Shown piece by piece: positions 53,160 through 61,640 of a stretch of DNA of 64,000 nucleotides. The DNA comes from an uncultured Bacteroidales bacterium (lineage in GTDB: Bacteria; Bacteroidota; Bacteroidia; Bacteroidales; Paludibacteraceae), in assembly GCA_937891975.1 (NCBI GenBank), contig CALAUA010000025.1:62001-126000 (forward strand). The letters run 5' to 3'. The notes below the pieces were generated by a model, which was given only the letters and a program-made list of their open reading frames with translations, made no database searches and was not told where the DNA came from. Position 1 is the stretch's first letter. Every line of letters begins with the position of its first letter. The translations under genes were made by a program, and so were the position numbers.

Positions 53160-53547
53160 TAAAAGTTAATGTTTATTTTTCCCAGCTTACTACGTTTTGC
53201 CACAGGTGCCAAAGGCAAATGTGAAAGCGGCACGGGGTGCCGCGAGGCAAAATCTAGTGTATTCCGAAGGACTATGGATATTCCGAAGGACATCGTAAAA
53301 TAGTGGTAGTAAGTAGCAGCATGCTACGATAGTGAATGGTAGATTGGGCGATGGGAAGTTTACTTACACAATCGACCAAGATAGCATGCACAAGAGATAT
53401 GAGCATCATATCTCAACTACCACAATAATCCTGGAATTGTCAATAATTGTCAACCAAGTTGTCACTAATTGTCTTAAACAATCCCCCGTTATTTTTAATT
53501 ATTTTTGCAGCTCGGTACGAGCGTATTTTTGTTCATAGAAAACTCCC
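53160..53547. other. Intergenic region upstream of the unrecognised pair
   Basis: No gene seen. Holds a GCGGCAC-GGG-GTGCCGC hairpin (53229-53245), ATTCCGAAGGAC twice (53261-53272, 53280-53291; 19 bp period), a TAGCAGCATGCTA palindrome (about 53314) and a four-site array (53435-53473). No clear TAnnTTTG box for the pair was found. Confidence 0.6.
53435..53473. repeat. Four-site G(A/T)CAATT array, copy 2
   Basis: AATTGTC at 53435 and 53445, AGTTGTC at 53457, AATTGTC at 53467: start spacing 10, 12, 10. Confidence 0.85.
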
Positions 53548-53760
53548 CTACCTCAAAATTCGCCTTAGTTCTTTTTGCATGTCTGCTTCGATGGCCTTAT
53601 AGATAAGCGATTCAGATTCGCGAAGGACTTCCTTGCGGAAGGCTTCACAGCAACAATTTATATCCAAGCGGTCACGCAACATACGTATCTGTGGAGGCAA
53701 TTGGTGTTCTGGACAAACACGCCTCATCAGCTTATCACGAATTGGGTTAAGATCTATCAT
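53548..53760 (-). CDS. Small helical protein, unrecognised
   Basis: 70 residues from ATG 53760 (MIDLNPIRDKLMRRVCPEHQ). Mostly charged and helical (LRDRLDINCCCEAFRKEVLR, EADMQKELRRIL). Protein-like composition supports a real gene but no family is known. Lies just after a long hairpin (53775-53832). Confidence 0.5.
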   Translation of the reverse strand: MIDLNPIRDKLMRRVCPEHQLPPQIRMLRDRLDINCCCEAFRKEVLRESESLIYKAIEADMQKELRRILR

Positions 53761-53774
53761 AATTTTTACAAGCA

Positions 53775-53832
53775 TCCTCCCGCTCCATCGCTATACCTTT
53801 AATATATACGCGATAGCCACAGAGCGGGAGGC
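53775..53832. terminator. Long hairpin between small genes
   Basis: CCTCCCGCTC pairs with GAGCGGGAGG, with inner ATCGC/GCGAT pairing. No U run on either strand, so terminator or RNA-stability element is open. Confidence 0.45.
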
Positions 53833-53843
53833 ACATTCATACA

Positions 53844-54224
53844 TTATTCTACTACAAAATCACCAGCATAGGTAACACCATTCACTACCACATACGCGGT
53901 ATATGTACCTGGATCTGGTATGTCAAAGGACGCTTGACCAATGATGTCCTCGTCAATGATGACATCACCAATCTCTGGATCAATCACAATCACTTGACCT
54001 ACACCACCATCTACGATGCCAATATTCAAATCATCGCCATCAATACCGCCAACAACGCGAGTTGGATCAGGACTTCCACCTCCTCCAGCACCTTCATCAG
54101 GATCATCCAATGGCATCACGGCATACACATCGTAAAATAGAATAGGTGTACCAGCCACACTAACTGCGTACACACTGCTCATACCAATAAGGTACATAGC
54201 CAATAGAAAGATTGTCTTTTTCAT
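53844..54224 (-). CDS. Small secreted acidic protein
   Basis: 126 residues from ATG 54224; ATG 54230 is equally possible. Signal peptide KKTIFLLAMYLIGMSSVYA. The mature part is very acidic and Gly/Ile-rich (DDPDEGAGGGGSPDP, IDGDDLNIGIVDGGVG) and ends in a beta-rich segment (GTYTAYVVVNGVTYAGDFVV), similar to short DUF3244/Por-type exported proteins. Role unknown. Next to a TPR/HTH regulator. Confidence 0.8.
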   Translation of the reverse strand: MKKTIFLLAMYLIGMSSVYAVSVAGTPILFYDVYAVMPLDDPDEGAGGGGSPDPTRVVGGIDGDDLNIGIVDGGVGQVIVIDPEIGDVIIDEDIIGQASFDIPDPGTYTAYVVVNGVTYAGDFVVE

Positions 54225-54255
54225 AAGCATATAATTTTTAGTTAATATTTTTTTG

Positions 54256-54285
54256 CAAAGGTACAGCAAATTCACCACATATCAA
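54256..54285 (-). promoter_or_regulatory. Promoter of secreted protein gene
   Basis: TACCTTTG (54256-54263, minus) with TTG about 19 bp upstream (54283-54285). Confidence 0.7.
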
Positions 54286-54373
54286 AGAAAAGATAGTGGA
54301 AAAAGAAACTTATAATCCGCTGATTATCAATAATCACAGTGGATTTTAACAAAAATATAAGAATATCAAAAAA

Positions 54374-55813
54374 CTATGATACAAGAAAATTTAGCAAAAA
54401 CTCGCGTAAACCACTAGATTGAGTACCAAGTTGCTTTGCAATTTTATTCTTCGTTTTGCTAATCGTATTTGGTTGCACATGCAGATATGCCGCCATCTTC
54501 TCACGCGAATATTCTAGTATAACCATCAAACATATTTGCTGTTCGTGTTCACTCAAATGATAACGATCCTCTAAACGATAGAAGATGTTTTCGCAGTAGG
54601 TATTTGCATGAACACGTAATTTACGAGAATCTTTCCATAAATTAGTATCGGTGAAATAAATAGAGTTATCAAATAGTTTTTTCTCCAATAGTTTGCGCCT
54701 ATCTATTCTTTGTTCTTCTTGCACTTGTAATATATTGGCATTACTATTTAATAGACGCTTGCGATGTTTATATAAAATATAAGTAATCAAGATTAACAAA
54801 CAAATTAGTATGATTCCGCTGAATATACACCAATTTATCAAATCATAAGGATGCGGATTTTCTAGATATGTTTTTATTTTATTAGAAGCCTCAGCATATA
54901 AAACTGAATAATATTGCAGTTTGCGGTCTTCGTCTTTACGCAAATAAGAATAATTTGCTATTTCTTGAGCATGGTCCTTGTGTTCCACATGCTTGAGTAA
55001 ACAATAATATGCATTGGTTCTATATACAGGATTAGATGTATTATCAAGGATATAATTTGCATATTCAGTGGACATTGAATATCTATGCAAATGTGCATAT
55101 GACTGCATTATTTTCATATAACTATAGCATCTCGCTTCTATATTACGTGGATAGTCTTTGATACTAAGAAGCATAACCAATGCAGAGTCATATATTTGTT
55201 GATTATATAATGATAATGCTTGAACATCCACCATTCTCGCATAATATACACTATCAACATCGTAATTAGATGCTAACAGCAACACACTATCTGCTTTATT
55301 ATATTTTCCTAAATTCACATATTGCTCCGCAACATTTAGTAGATTATGAGTATAGTACCATATATTATCACTCTTTTGGTGTGCATCACATGCTCTTTCA
55401 TAAAACTCCAACGCCTCTGCGAAACTACTATCTTGTTTGCATATAAATCCCATGCACGAATTTATACGACCACGAAGCACAAGGTCTGTTGTTTGCAAAC
55501 GATCTGCTTCAATATAATAATCAGCAGCCGCAGCAAAATCATGGCAATAATCATCCATATTCCGCCCCATCAGGTAGTATGCTTCTGCTAGTTCATCCTT
55601 GGCTATCACACGTCCGACTGGGTTATCCAATGTGTTGATCACCTCAGTTAATACCGCTGTATCCTGCATAATCTCTCCCTTCGCCAGCAACCTCTCTGCC
55701 TCTGCGATCACCCCCTTCGCCTCACGCCAACGCGCACACGAAGTGCAGCTCATCACGAGCAAAGCAACAAGCAGCATCTTGCCAATATGTCTCAATCGTA
55801 TAAGCGTTAACAT
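54374..55813 (-). CDS. TPR-containing membrane HTH regulator
   Basis: 479 residues. Lipoprotein-like N terminus (LLVALLVMSCTSC), about six TPR-like helix pairs (EFYERACDAHQKSDNIWYY and others), one membrane helix (LINWCIFSGIILICLLILIT), a short coiled coil, then a LuxR/sigma-like HTH (LSEHEQQICLMVILEYSREK, MAAYLHVQPNTISKTKNKI). This layout, periplasmic TPR to cytoplasmic HTH, is common in Bacteroidota one-component regulators. Target unknown; the secreted-protein gene just downstream is a candidate. Confidence 0.85.
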   Translation of the reverse strand: MLTLIRLRHIGKMLLVALLVMSCTSCARWREAKGVIAEAERLLAKGEIMQDTAVLTEVINTLDNPVGRVIAKDELAEAYYLMGRNMDDYCHDFAAAADYYIEADRLQTTDLVLRGRINSCMGFICKQDSSFAEALEFYERACDAHQKSDNIWYYTHNLLNVAEQYVNLGKYNKADSVLLLASNYDVDSVYYARMVDVQALSLYNQQIYDSALVMLLSIKDYPRNIEARCYSYMKIMQSYAHLHRYSMSTEYANYILDNTSNPVYRTNAYYCLLKHVEHKDHAQEIANYSYLRKDEDRKLQYYSVLYAEASNKIKTYLENPHPYDLINWCIFSGIILICLLILITYILYKHRKRLLNSNANILQVQEEQRIDRRKLLEKKLFDNSIYFTDTNLWKDSRKLRVHANTYCENIFYRLEDRYHLSEHEQQICLMVILEYSREKMAAYLHVQPNTISKTKNKIAKQLGTQSSGLREFLLNFLVS

Positions 55814-55828
55814 CTATTTTTTATTTCC

Positions 55829-55940
55829 TTGCCTCATTACCTCATAACCTCATCGCCTTATCGCCTATAACGGCACCCCCAGCCTCTACACTTTACACCC
55901 TACACCCTACACTAGCAGCAATGCTGCCCAGGCTGCCTAA
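55829..55940. repeat. Mosaic repeat between TPR/HTH gene and gmd
   Basis: CCTTGCCT-CATTACCT-CATAACCT-CATCGCCT-TATCGCCT octamers, then GCCTCTACAC-TTTACACC-CTACACC-CTACAC and a GCAGCAATGCTGC hairpin. Confidence 0.8.
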
Positions 55941-55967
55941 AAGGAGTTGAAGAGCATGGATGATGAA

Positions 55968-57071
55968 CTACTTCACAATTCCCCTCTCGAGGTACTCGGC
56001 GAGGTTCACGCGAGCTTGCTCCGCGGCGTGATCCGCAGCTACCTTCTGCATGTCGTGTCTCACCATCAGTCTTACCAATTCCTCGAAGCTAGTCTTCGCT
56101 GGGTTCCAGCCCAACGCCTTCTTCGCTTTCATTGGGTCACCCCACAAGTTCACCACATCCGTTGGACGGTAGAAGTCCGCACTCACCTCGATCAAGGTCT
56201 TACCCACTAACTCCTCTGGACCTGCCACGCAGACACCTTTCTCATCCGCACCTTCGCCACGGAACTCCAAGGTGATACCCACCTCCTTGAACGCCAAGTC
56301 GCAGAACTCGCGCACCGAGTGCTGCTCACCCGTAGCAATCACAAAGTCCTCTGGTGTCTCGTGCTGGAGGATGAGCCACATACACTCCACATAATCCTTC
56401 GCATACCCCCAGTCGCGGAGCGATGAGAGGTTGCCCAAGTAGAGCTTATCTTGCTTGCCCTGCGCAATACGCGCAGCCGCTAAGGTGATCTTGCGGGTCA
56501 CGAAAGTCTCCCCACGGCGCTCTGACTCGTGGTTGAAAAGAATACCTGAGCAGCAGAACATGTTATATGCCTCGCGGTACTCCTTCACAATCCAATAGCC
56601 ATACAATTTCGCCACCGCGTAGGGCGAGTATGGGTGGAATGGTGTATTCTCGTTTTGTGGCACCTCCTCCACCTTGCCATAGAGCTCGGAGGTGGATGCC
56701 TGATAGATACGGCAGGTATCGGCTAGTCCGCATGCGCGCACGGCCTCCAGGATACGCAGTACGCCTACGGCGTCAATGTCGGCAGTGAACTCAGGTGAGT
56801 CGAAACTGACCTGCACATGGCTCTGTGCTGCGAGGTTGTAGATCTCATCGGGGCGCACCTTACCAATAACCTTGATGAGTCCCATGGAGTCGGACATATC
56901 GGCATAGTGAAGGTGGAAATGAGGTTGACCCTCGAGGTGAGCAATGCGCTCACGAAAATCCACGCTGCTACGACGGATGATACCATGCACCTCGTAGCCT
57001 TTGTCCAATAGAAACTCGCTCAAATACGAGCCATCTTGTCCTGTTACACCAGTTATTAATGCTGTTTTCAT
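55968..57071 (-). CDS. gmd: GDP-mannose 4,6-dehydratase
   Basis: Converts GDP-D-mannose to GDP-4-keto-6-deoxymannose, first step to GDP-L-fucose. 367 residues, SDR fold. GVTGQDGSYLSEFLLDKGYE, RRSS, YNLAAQSHVQVSF, QASTSELYGKV and SPYAVAKLYGYWI (Tyr-x3-Lys) are all typical. Directly followed on the transcript by nothing of the pathway, but fcl lies just upstream on the same strand, with a four-site array between them. Confidence 0.97.
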   Translation of the reverse strand: MKTALITGVTGQDGSYLSEFLLDKGYEVHGIIRRSSVDFRERIAHLEGQPHFHLHYADMSDSMGLIKVIGKVRPDEIYNLAAQSHVQVSFDSPEFTADIDAVGVLRILEAVRACGLADTCRIYQASTSELYGKVEEVPQNENTPFHPYSPYAVAKLYGYWIVKEYREAYNMFCCSGILFNHESERRGETFVTRKITLAAARIAQGKQDKLYLGNLSSLRDWGYAKDYVECMWLILQHETPEDFVIATGEQHSVREFCDLAFKEVGITLEFRGEGADEKGVCVAGPEELVGKTLIEVSADFYRPTDVVNLWGDPMKAKKALGWNPAKTSFEELVRLMVRHDMQKVAADHAAEQARVNLAEYLERGIVK

Positions 57072-57150
57072 ATATTCTTGTTTTTTGTTTTCTAGTTATC
57101 CGAGTGCTAATAGTCGGCTAATTCCTTAACTCGCTCATTCATTTTTTAAC

Positions 57151-57189
57151 GACAATTAGTGACAATTAAATCGTCAATTTTCGTCAATT
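57151..57189. repeat. Four-site G(A/T)CAATT array, copy 3
   Basis: GACAATT at 57151 and 57161, GTCAATT at 57173 and 57183: start spacing 10, 12, 10. 80 bp upstream of the gmd start. Confidence 0.85.
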
Positions 57190-57198
57190 CTAGGAGAA

Positions 57199-58140
57199 TT
57201 ACCTCTCCGCTCTCATCGGATTCTCCAAGAAATCCTTATACGCCAATGCAATACCCTCTTCCAACTCCGTCTTGTACTTCCAACCCAAGGCTTCCGCTTT
57301 GCTTACATCCAATAATTTTCTTGGCGTACCATTAGGCCTTGTGGTATCCCACTCTATCCTTCCCTCGTAGCCCACGATTTCGGCTACCAGCTCGGTCAGG
57401 GCTTTGATAGTTAGCTCCTTGCCCGTGCCAGCATTCACAGTCTCATTGCCGCTGTAGTTGTTCATCAGGAACACGCAGAGGTTAGCCAGATCGTCCACAT
57501 ATAGGAACTCGCGCAGCGGACTGCCATCACCCCAGCAGGTGACCACTTCTGCCCCACTCTCCTTCGCCTCGTGGAAACGGCGGATGAGCGCAGGCAACAC
57601 GTGGGAGTGCTCGGGATGGTAGTTATCGTTGGGGCCATAGAGGTTCGTTGGCATCACACTGATATAGTCGGTGCCATATTGGCGGTTGAGAAACTCGCAG
57701 TACTTCAGACCGGAGATCTTCGCCAAGGCATAGGCCTCATTGGTCTTCTCCAACTCACTTGTGAGTAGGCAGCTCTCGGTCATAGGCTGTGGAGCCAAGC
57801 GAGGATAAATGCAGCTGGAGCCTAAAAACAATAGCTTCTTGCAGCCGTTCTGCCAAGCGGAGTGGATAACGTTCATCTCGAGGATCATGTTGTCGTACAT
57901 AAAGTCAGCTAGAGCAGATTGGTTAGCCACGATGCCGCCAACTTTGGCGGCAGCGAGGAAGACATATTCGGGTTTCTCACTAGCAAAAAAATGCTCTACT
58001 GCCTCTTGGCGACAGAGGTCCAGTTCCGCATGAGTGCGGGTAATGATATTGATGTAGCCCTGGCGTTGTAACTCACGTACTATTGCGGAGCCTACCATGC
58101 CGCGGTGTCCGGCTACGTATATTTTGGATTCTTTGTTCAT
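57199..58140 (-). CDS. fcl: GDP-L-fucose synthase
   Basis: 3,5-epimerase/4-reductase making GDP-L-fucose from the gmd product. 313 residues, NADPH-binding GHRGMVGSAIV, KVGGIVANQS, LGSSCIYPRLAPQPM and AYALAKISGLKY (Tyr-x3-Lys). Upstream of gmd on the same strand. Confidence 0.97.
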   Translation of the reverse strand: MNKESKIYVAGHRGMVGSAIVRELQRQGYINIITRTHAELDLCRQEAVEHFFASEKPEYVFLAAAKVGGIVANQSALADFMYDNMILEMNVIHSAWQNGCKKLLFLGSSCIYPRLAPQPMTESCLLTSELEKTNEAYALAKISGLKYCEFLNRQYGTDYISVMPTNLYGPNDNYHPEHSHVLPALIRRFHEAKESGAEVVTCWGDGSPLREFLYVDDLANLCVFLMNNYSGNETVNAGTGKELTIKALTELVAEIVGYEGRIEWDTTRPNGTPRKLLDVSKAEALGWKYKTELEEGIALAYKDFLENPMRAER

Positions 58141-58161
58141 ATCAAATTTATTAGGTAAGTC

Positions 58162-58851
58162 TTACATTAATTCTCTATCTATATTCCCCTTCCACTGATA
58201 GTTCTTATTACCTGCTACTAATATAGGGATTAAATTAGCATGCGTAATGATAGCATCACTATTTTTATTATGTATTCCATATGTATATGCCCAAAATGGA
58301 ATATATCGTGGATGAGCCGATAAGATTTCAACATTTTTCTGTATCGATTTTTTCAATTCTTCACACGACATCTCATTGGCAGCAGTATGTTCCCAGCCAT
58401 GATGTCCTATTTCAATCAATGGGTTAGTTAGCGAAAACAATTCGTCATATGTCAAATACTGCTCTTTAGGCGTTTCGCGATAGGATTTACCATCCAGGTA
58501 TTTTCCATTGATAAACAACGTCGCTGGTATCTTCTGTTCCTCCAGCCAAGGTAGCACCTCATTCAATGATTTATAGCCATCATCAAAGGTCAATACGGCA
58601 TATTTCTTTCGACGAAACCAATCATTTTTCAAATGCTCATAAGCATCCGTTAGTGATATAAACTGATACCATTGGTTGCGCAAAGCAATTATCTTCTTTT
58701 TGAACTCATCCAATGCCATCCAATCGCATGGAAACATTGCTTCTGCATCAAACTGCTCACACACATGGTGCAAGCAAAATACACGAATGGGTTGTAAGCG
58801 CAACTTCATCCATTTGCGCTTGATTTTTTCTATAAACTCACTTATACTCAT
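58162..58851 (-). CDS. Polysaccharide deacetylase-family protein
   Basis: 229 residues. VLTFDDGYKSLNEVLPWLEE (NodB motif 1, TFDDG) and IEIGHHGWEHT (motif 2, H-x3-H-like) support a metal-dependent carbohydrate esterase (CE4). No signal peptide, so probably acts in the cytoplasm on a precursor. ATGA overlap with the upstream GNAT gene. Confidence 0.88.
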   Translation of the reverse strand: MSISEFIEKIKRKWMKLRLQPIRVFCLHHVCEQFDAEAMFPCDWMALDEFKKKIIALRNQWYQFISLTDAYEHLKNDWFRRKKYAVLTFDDGYKSLNEVLPWLEEQKIPATLFINGKYLDGKSYRETPKEQYLTYDELFSLTNPLIEIGHHGWEHTAANEMSCEELKKSIQKNVEILSAHPRYIPFWAYTYGIHNKNSDAIITHANLIPILVAGNKNYQWKGNIDRELM

Positions 58852-59903
58852 ACAAATACATCTCCATCTCCTAATTGAATATTTTTATCTTTGGCTTCGA
58901 ACCAACTAGGATAGCTAAATGACTGTTTTTCTTCAACATATTTAGTAGTCAGCATCAAAGATTTTAGCCATTGTGCAAATGTCTTATCTATGGTTTGTAT
59001 TGACTGTGCTTTCAACAATATAATATGCTCTGCTATCGCTTCAAAAACATCTTGTACGAAGTTTTGTTCATAATACAAGTACTTCAAAGAGAATTGCCCA
59101 TTCATCATTCGATACAAAAATACACCCACCAATTTACTATATTTCCAAACTTGAACTAACTGCAAAGCATATGATTGAACCATAGATGAGAATTCCAAAG
59201 ATTTATCTACTCGGTTAATCAATGGCGAAAACTGCATAAATGGATACGAAATAATCCAATTAAGCGTAGCTTGAGAGCGCACAAACACATCTCTCGTAGC
59301 GTTATTTGTAATAAAGCGATATGTTGTATCATCCACATAACTAACATATCGGAGGATATAGTTGTTTTTAGCGATTTTCTGCAATAGATTTTTGCGACGA
59401 ATACCGCACTGCCATTGGTTAATACAATTAACCATATACGCAAGCACGCCTTTCAAAGAATTACAATGTATATTCTTATGAGTAAACAAATATCGCGGAA
59501 CATATCGTGTCGTCAATCCTAGATAATTAAATATGGAAACAGTCTCTTCTGCTCCATCCATGTCAAAATAATTACCTTCGCCAATTAGTTCGCACAATTG
59601 TCCAATTACAATCAATCCATATCCCTTACCCTGCACACTAGGATGGCAATATAATGTAGAAAACCACCATATTATCCTTTTTTCTCTCTCTATCCAATCT
59701 GGAAAGGCAGCTGTATATGCTACTGGTATCTCATTTTCAAATATTGCACATAGTACTGAATCTTCATCTTTCACATAAGGATTGTTAATGATAGCATAAG
59801 CACGTTGCGGAGCTATTATTTTGTCCGACAAGCCATCCGTTGCATAATTGTGAATCAACCAATTGCGTAAATCTAATATGGTATAAATTTTTAAATCTGG
59901 CAT
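58848..59903 (-). CDS. GNAT-family acyltransferase
   Basis: 351 residues. N-terminal GNAT domain with TLYCHPSVQGKGYGLIVIGQ (Q-x-x-G-x-G CoA loop) and a second, less clear half. Start overlaps the ACP stop (TAATG), the end overlaps the deacetylase start. An acyl transfer from the ACP to a sugar is plausible (inference). Confidence 0.82.
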   Translation of the reverse strand: MPDLKIYTILDLRNWLIHNYATDGLSDKIIAPQRAYAIINNPYVKDEDSVLCAIFENEIPVAYTAAFPDWIEREKRIIWWFSTLYCHPSVQGKGYGLIVIGQLCELIGEGNYFDMDGAEETVSIFNYLGLTTRYVPRYLFTHKNIHCNSLKGVLAYMVNCINQWQCGIRRKNLLQKIAKNNYILRYVSYVDDTTYRFITNNATRDVFVRSQATLNWIISYPFMQFSPLINRVDKSLEFSSMVQSYALQLVQVWKYSKLVGVFLYRMMNGQFSLKYLYYEQNFVQDVFEAIAEHIILLKAQSIQTIDKTFAQWLKSLMLTTKYVEEKQSFSYPSWFEAKDKNIQLGDGDVFV

Positions 59904-60145
59904 TATCCTACATGTGTTTGAATAGAATCAATTATTGCACCCATATTCTGTAATTTAAGAATCTCCATCATCTTAAACTTAAATCCGAACTGATTCTCAA
60001 TCTCCGTCAAGAGCATCATAAAAGATAATGAGGTCCATGTGGGAACATTGGATGCAGACAAATCATCTGAAATCACCAATGTATCATTCTTCAGCATTGC
60101 TTGTGCGATAGGTGTCAATTGTGATATAATTTCTTCGCGTGTCAT
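59903..60145 (-). CDS. Acyl carrier protein
   Basis: 80 residues, four-helix ACP layout. The phosphopantetheine site is Ser39 in WTSLSFMMLL; the usual preceding Asp is Thr, as in several specialised (DltC-like) carriers. Between an adenylation enzyme (4 bp gap) and a GNAT gene. Confidence 0.88.
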   Translation of the reverse strand: MTREEIISQLTPIAQAMLKNDTLVISDDLSASNVPTWTSLSFMMLLTEIENQFGFKFKMMEILKLQNMGAIIDSIQTHVG

Positions 60146-60149
60146 AGTG

Positions 60150-61640
60150 TTATAATTTACTTTTTAATATATTTCTATCTATTTTCTCACTCTTATTTAG
60201 CGGGAAAGCTGGTTCAAAAATAATTCGCGATGGAATCATATAATGTGGCATCTTGCTGCGCAGATGTGTTAACAATGCTTGCGCATCTTGCTCAGCAGAC
60301 TCAACAAACAATGCTATTTCAGTCAGTTTTTGTGCATTATCAAATGCAATTGCTACCACACGATACTCTTTGTTATAGAATTCACGAGCATGGTGCTCTA
60401 TCTCACCTAATTCTACACGGAAGCCTTGAATCTTTGCCTGTTGATCAATACGACCAGAATACATAATATTGCCTGTTGATTCCCAATAGCATAGGTCACC
60501 TGTATGATAGTAGCGAACTCCATCACGCACAAAGAACGAAGATTCGTTCTTCTCTGCATTATTCCAATATCCTGGTGTTACTTGATTACCAGCTATGCAG
60601 AGTTCACCCTTCTCTTGTCCATCCACTAACGAACCGTCTTCGCGAATAATAATCGCTTGAACATTGGCTAATGGTTTTCCTATAGATATTATACCATTGA
60701 GCGATAGGTTGTTGCCACCGCGCGTGAGTTTATAATAGGTGCAATAAATAGTTGCCTCAGTTGGACCATAGAAATCGTAAATCTCTGTATTCTTAGCACA
60801 CTTATACCAATCTTCCATCAAATCCACAGGACATGCTTCCGCAGTCAGGATTGTAGTACGCATACTAGTAGCATCAAACTCATCAAAGTACGGACGCAAA
60901 TAGGTCAACATCGATGGTGCCATCGCGCCGAAAGTAATCTTATGTTCCTGAATCAACGATGCAGCATAGAGATATTTGACCTGTCCATATGGTACAGTAT
61001 AAACGCATGCCCCACGTGTCAGTGCTACGAGGTAACTCTGCACACTCACATCAAATGTGAGATCAAACACCTGCAAACAGCGATCTTTCTCGGTAATAGT
61101 AATACCCATTTTCCAGAACGAGTCCATAAATGCAGCCACATTGCCACGGGTAATCTGTACGCCTTTTGGCACACCCGTACTACCTGAGGTGAATAATATG
61201 TATGCTAATGCATCATCACCAGATGCAACCCAATTATCCAAATAATCAGTTGTATATTCATATTGCGAAGTGTGCATTACATTCAGTGATTGACCTTCAA
61301 ATACGGATGTATCAGCGCTATCCAACACATTGCTTAATCCTACTTGCTCAATGATATTTAAGTTGCGCTCCAATGGTTGGTTGGGATGTAACGGAACATA
61401 AGCCTTGCCTTCCATCCATAGCGCAAAGATACTAGCGTAGGTATCCAAATCATCGTGAACAGCCAATGCAAATATTTGCTCATCAGATTGCAAATCACAT
61501 ATCTTTTTACGGATAGCAGAGATGCGTTGAGCAAATTGTACATAACTAGAATATGTACCATCTATAAAAAAGGCATTCCTTTTTACACTACTATGTAACG
61601 ATAGTATTATCTGTGATAATATAGTTTTCTCAAATGTCAT
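60150..61640 (-). CDS. Amino-acid adenylation enzyme (DltA-like)
   Basis: 496 residues, ANL superfamily. YILFTSGSTGVPKGVQ, FDLTFDVSVQSYL, DFYGPTEATIYC, YHTGDLCYW and the hinge RIDQQAKIQGFRVELGEIE are the core motifs of stand-alone A-domains; it likely loads an amino acid onto the adjacent ACP. Substrate pocket not decoded. TAATG coupling with the upstream GT2 gene. Confidence 0.9.
   Translation of the reverse strand: MTFEKTILSQIILSLHSSVKRNAFFIDGTYSSYVQFAQRISAIRKKICDLQSDEQIFALAVHDDLDTYASIFALWMEGKAYVPLHPNQPLERNLNIIEQVGLSNVLDSADTSVFEGQSLNVMHTSQYEYTTDYLDNWVASGDDALAYILFTSGSTGVPKGVQITRGNVAAFMDSFWKMGITITEKDRCLQVFDLTFDVSVQSYLVALTRGACVYTVPYGQVKYLYAASLIQEHKITFGAMAPSMLTYLRPYFDEFDATSMRTTILTAEACPVDLMEDWYKCAKNTEIYDFYGPTEATIYCTYYKLTRGGNNLSLNGIISIGKPLANVQAIIIREDGSLVDGQEKGELCIAGNQVTPGYWNNAEKNESSFFVRDGVRYYHTGDLCYWESTGNIMYSGRIDQQAKIQGFRVELGEIEHHAREFYNKEYRVVAIAFDNAQKLTEIALFVESAEQDAQALLTHLRSKMPHYMIPSRIIFEPAFPLNKSEKIDRNILKSKL

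Noticed and set aside
55968..58140. gmd-fcl as recent foreign insertion
   Set aside because: Base composition is ordinary for the window, and these genes are common in Bacteroidales.
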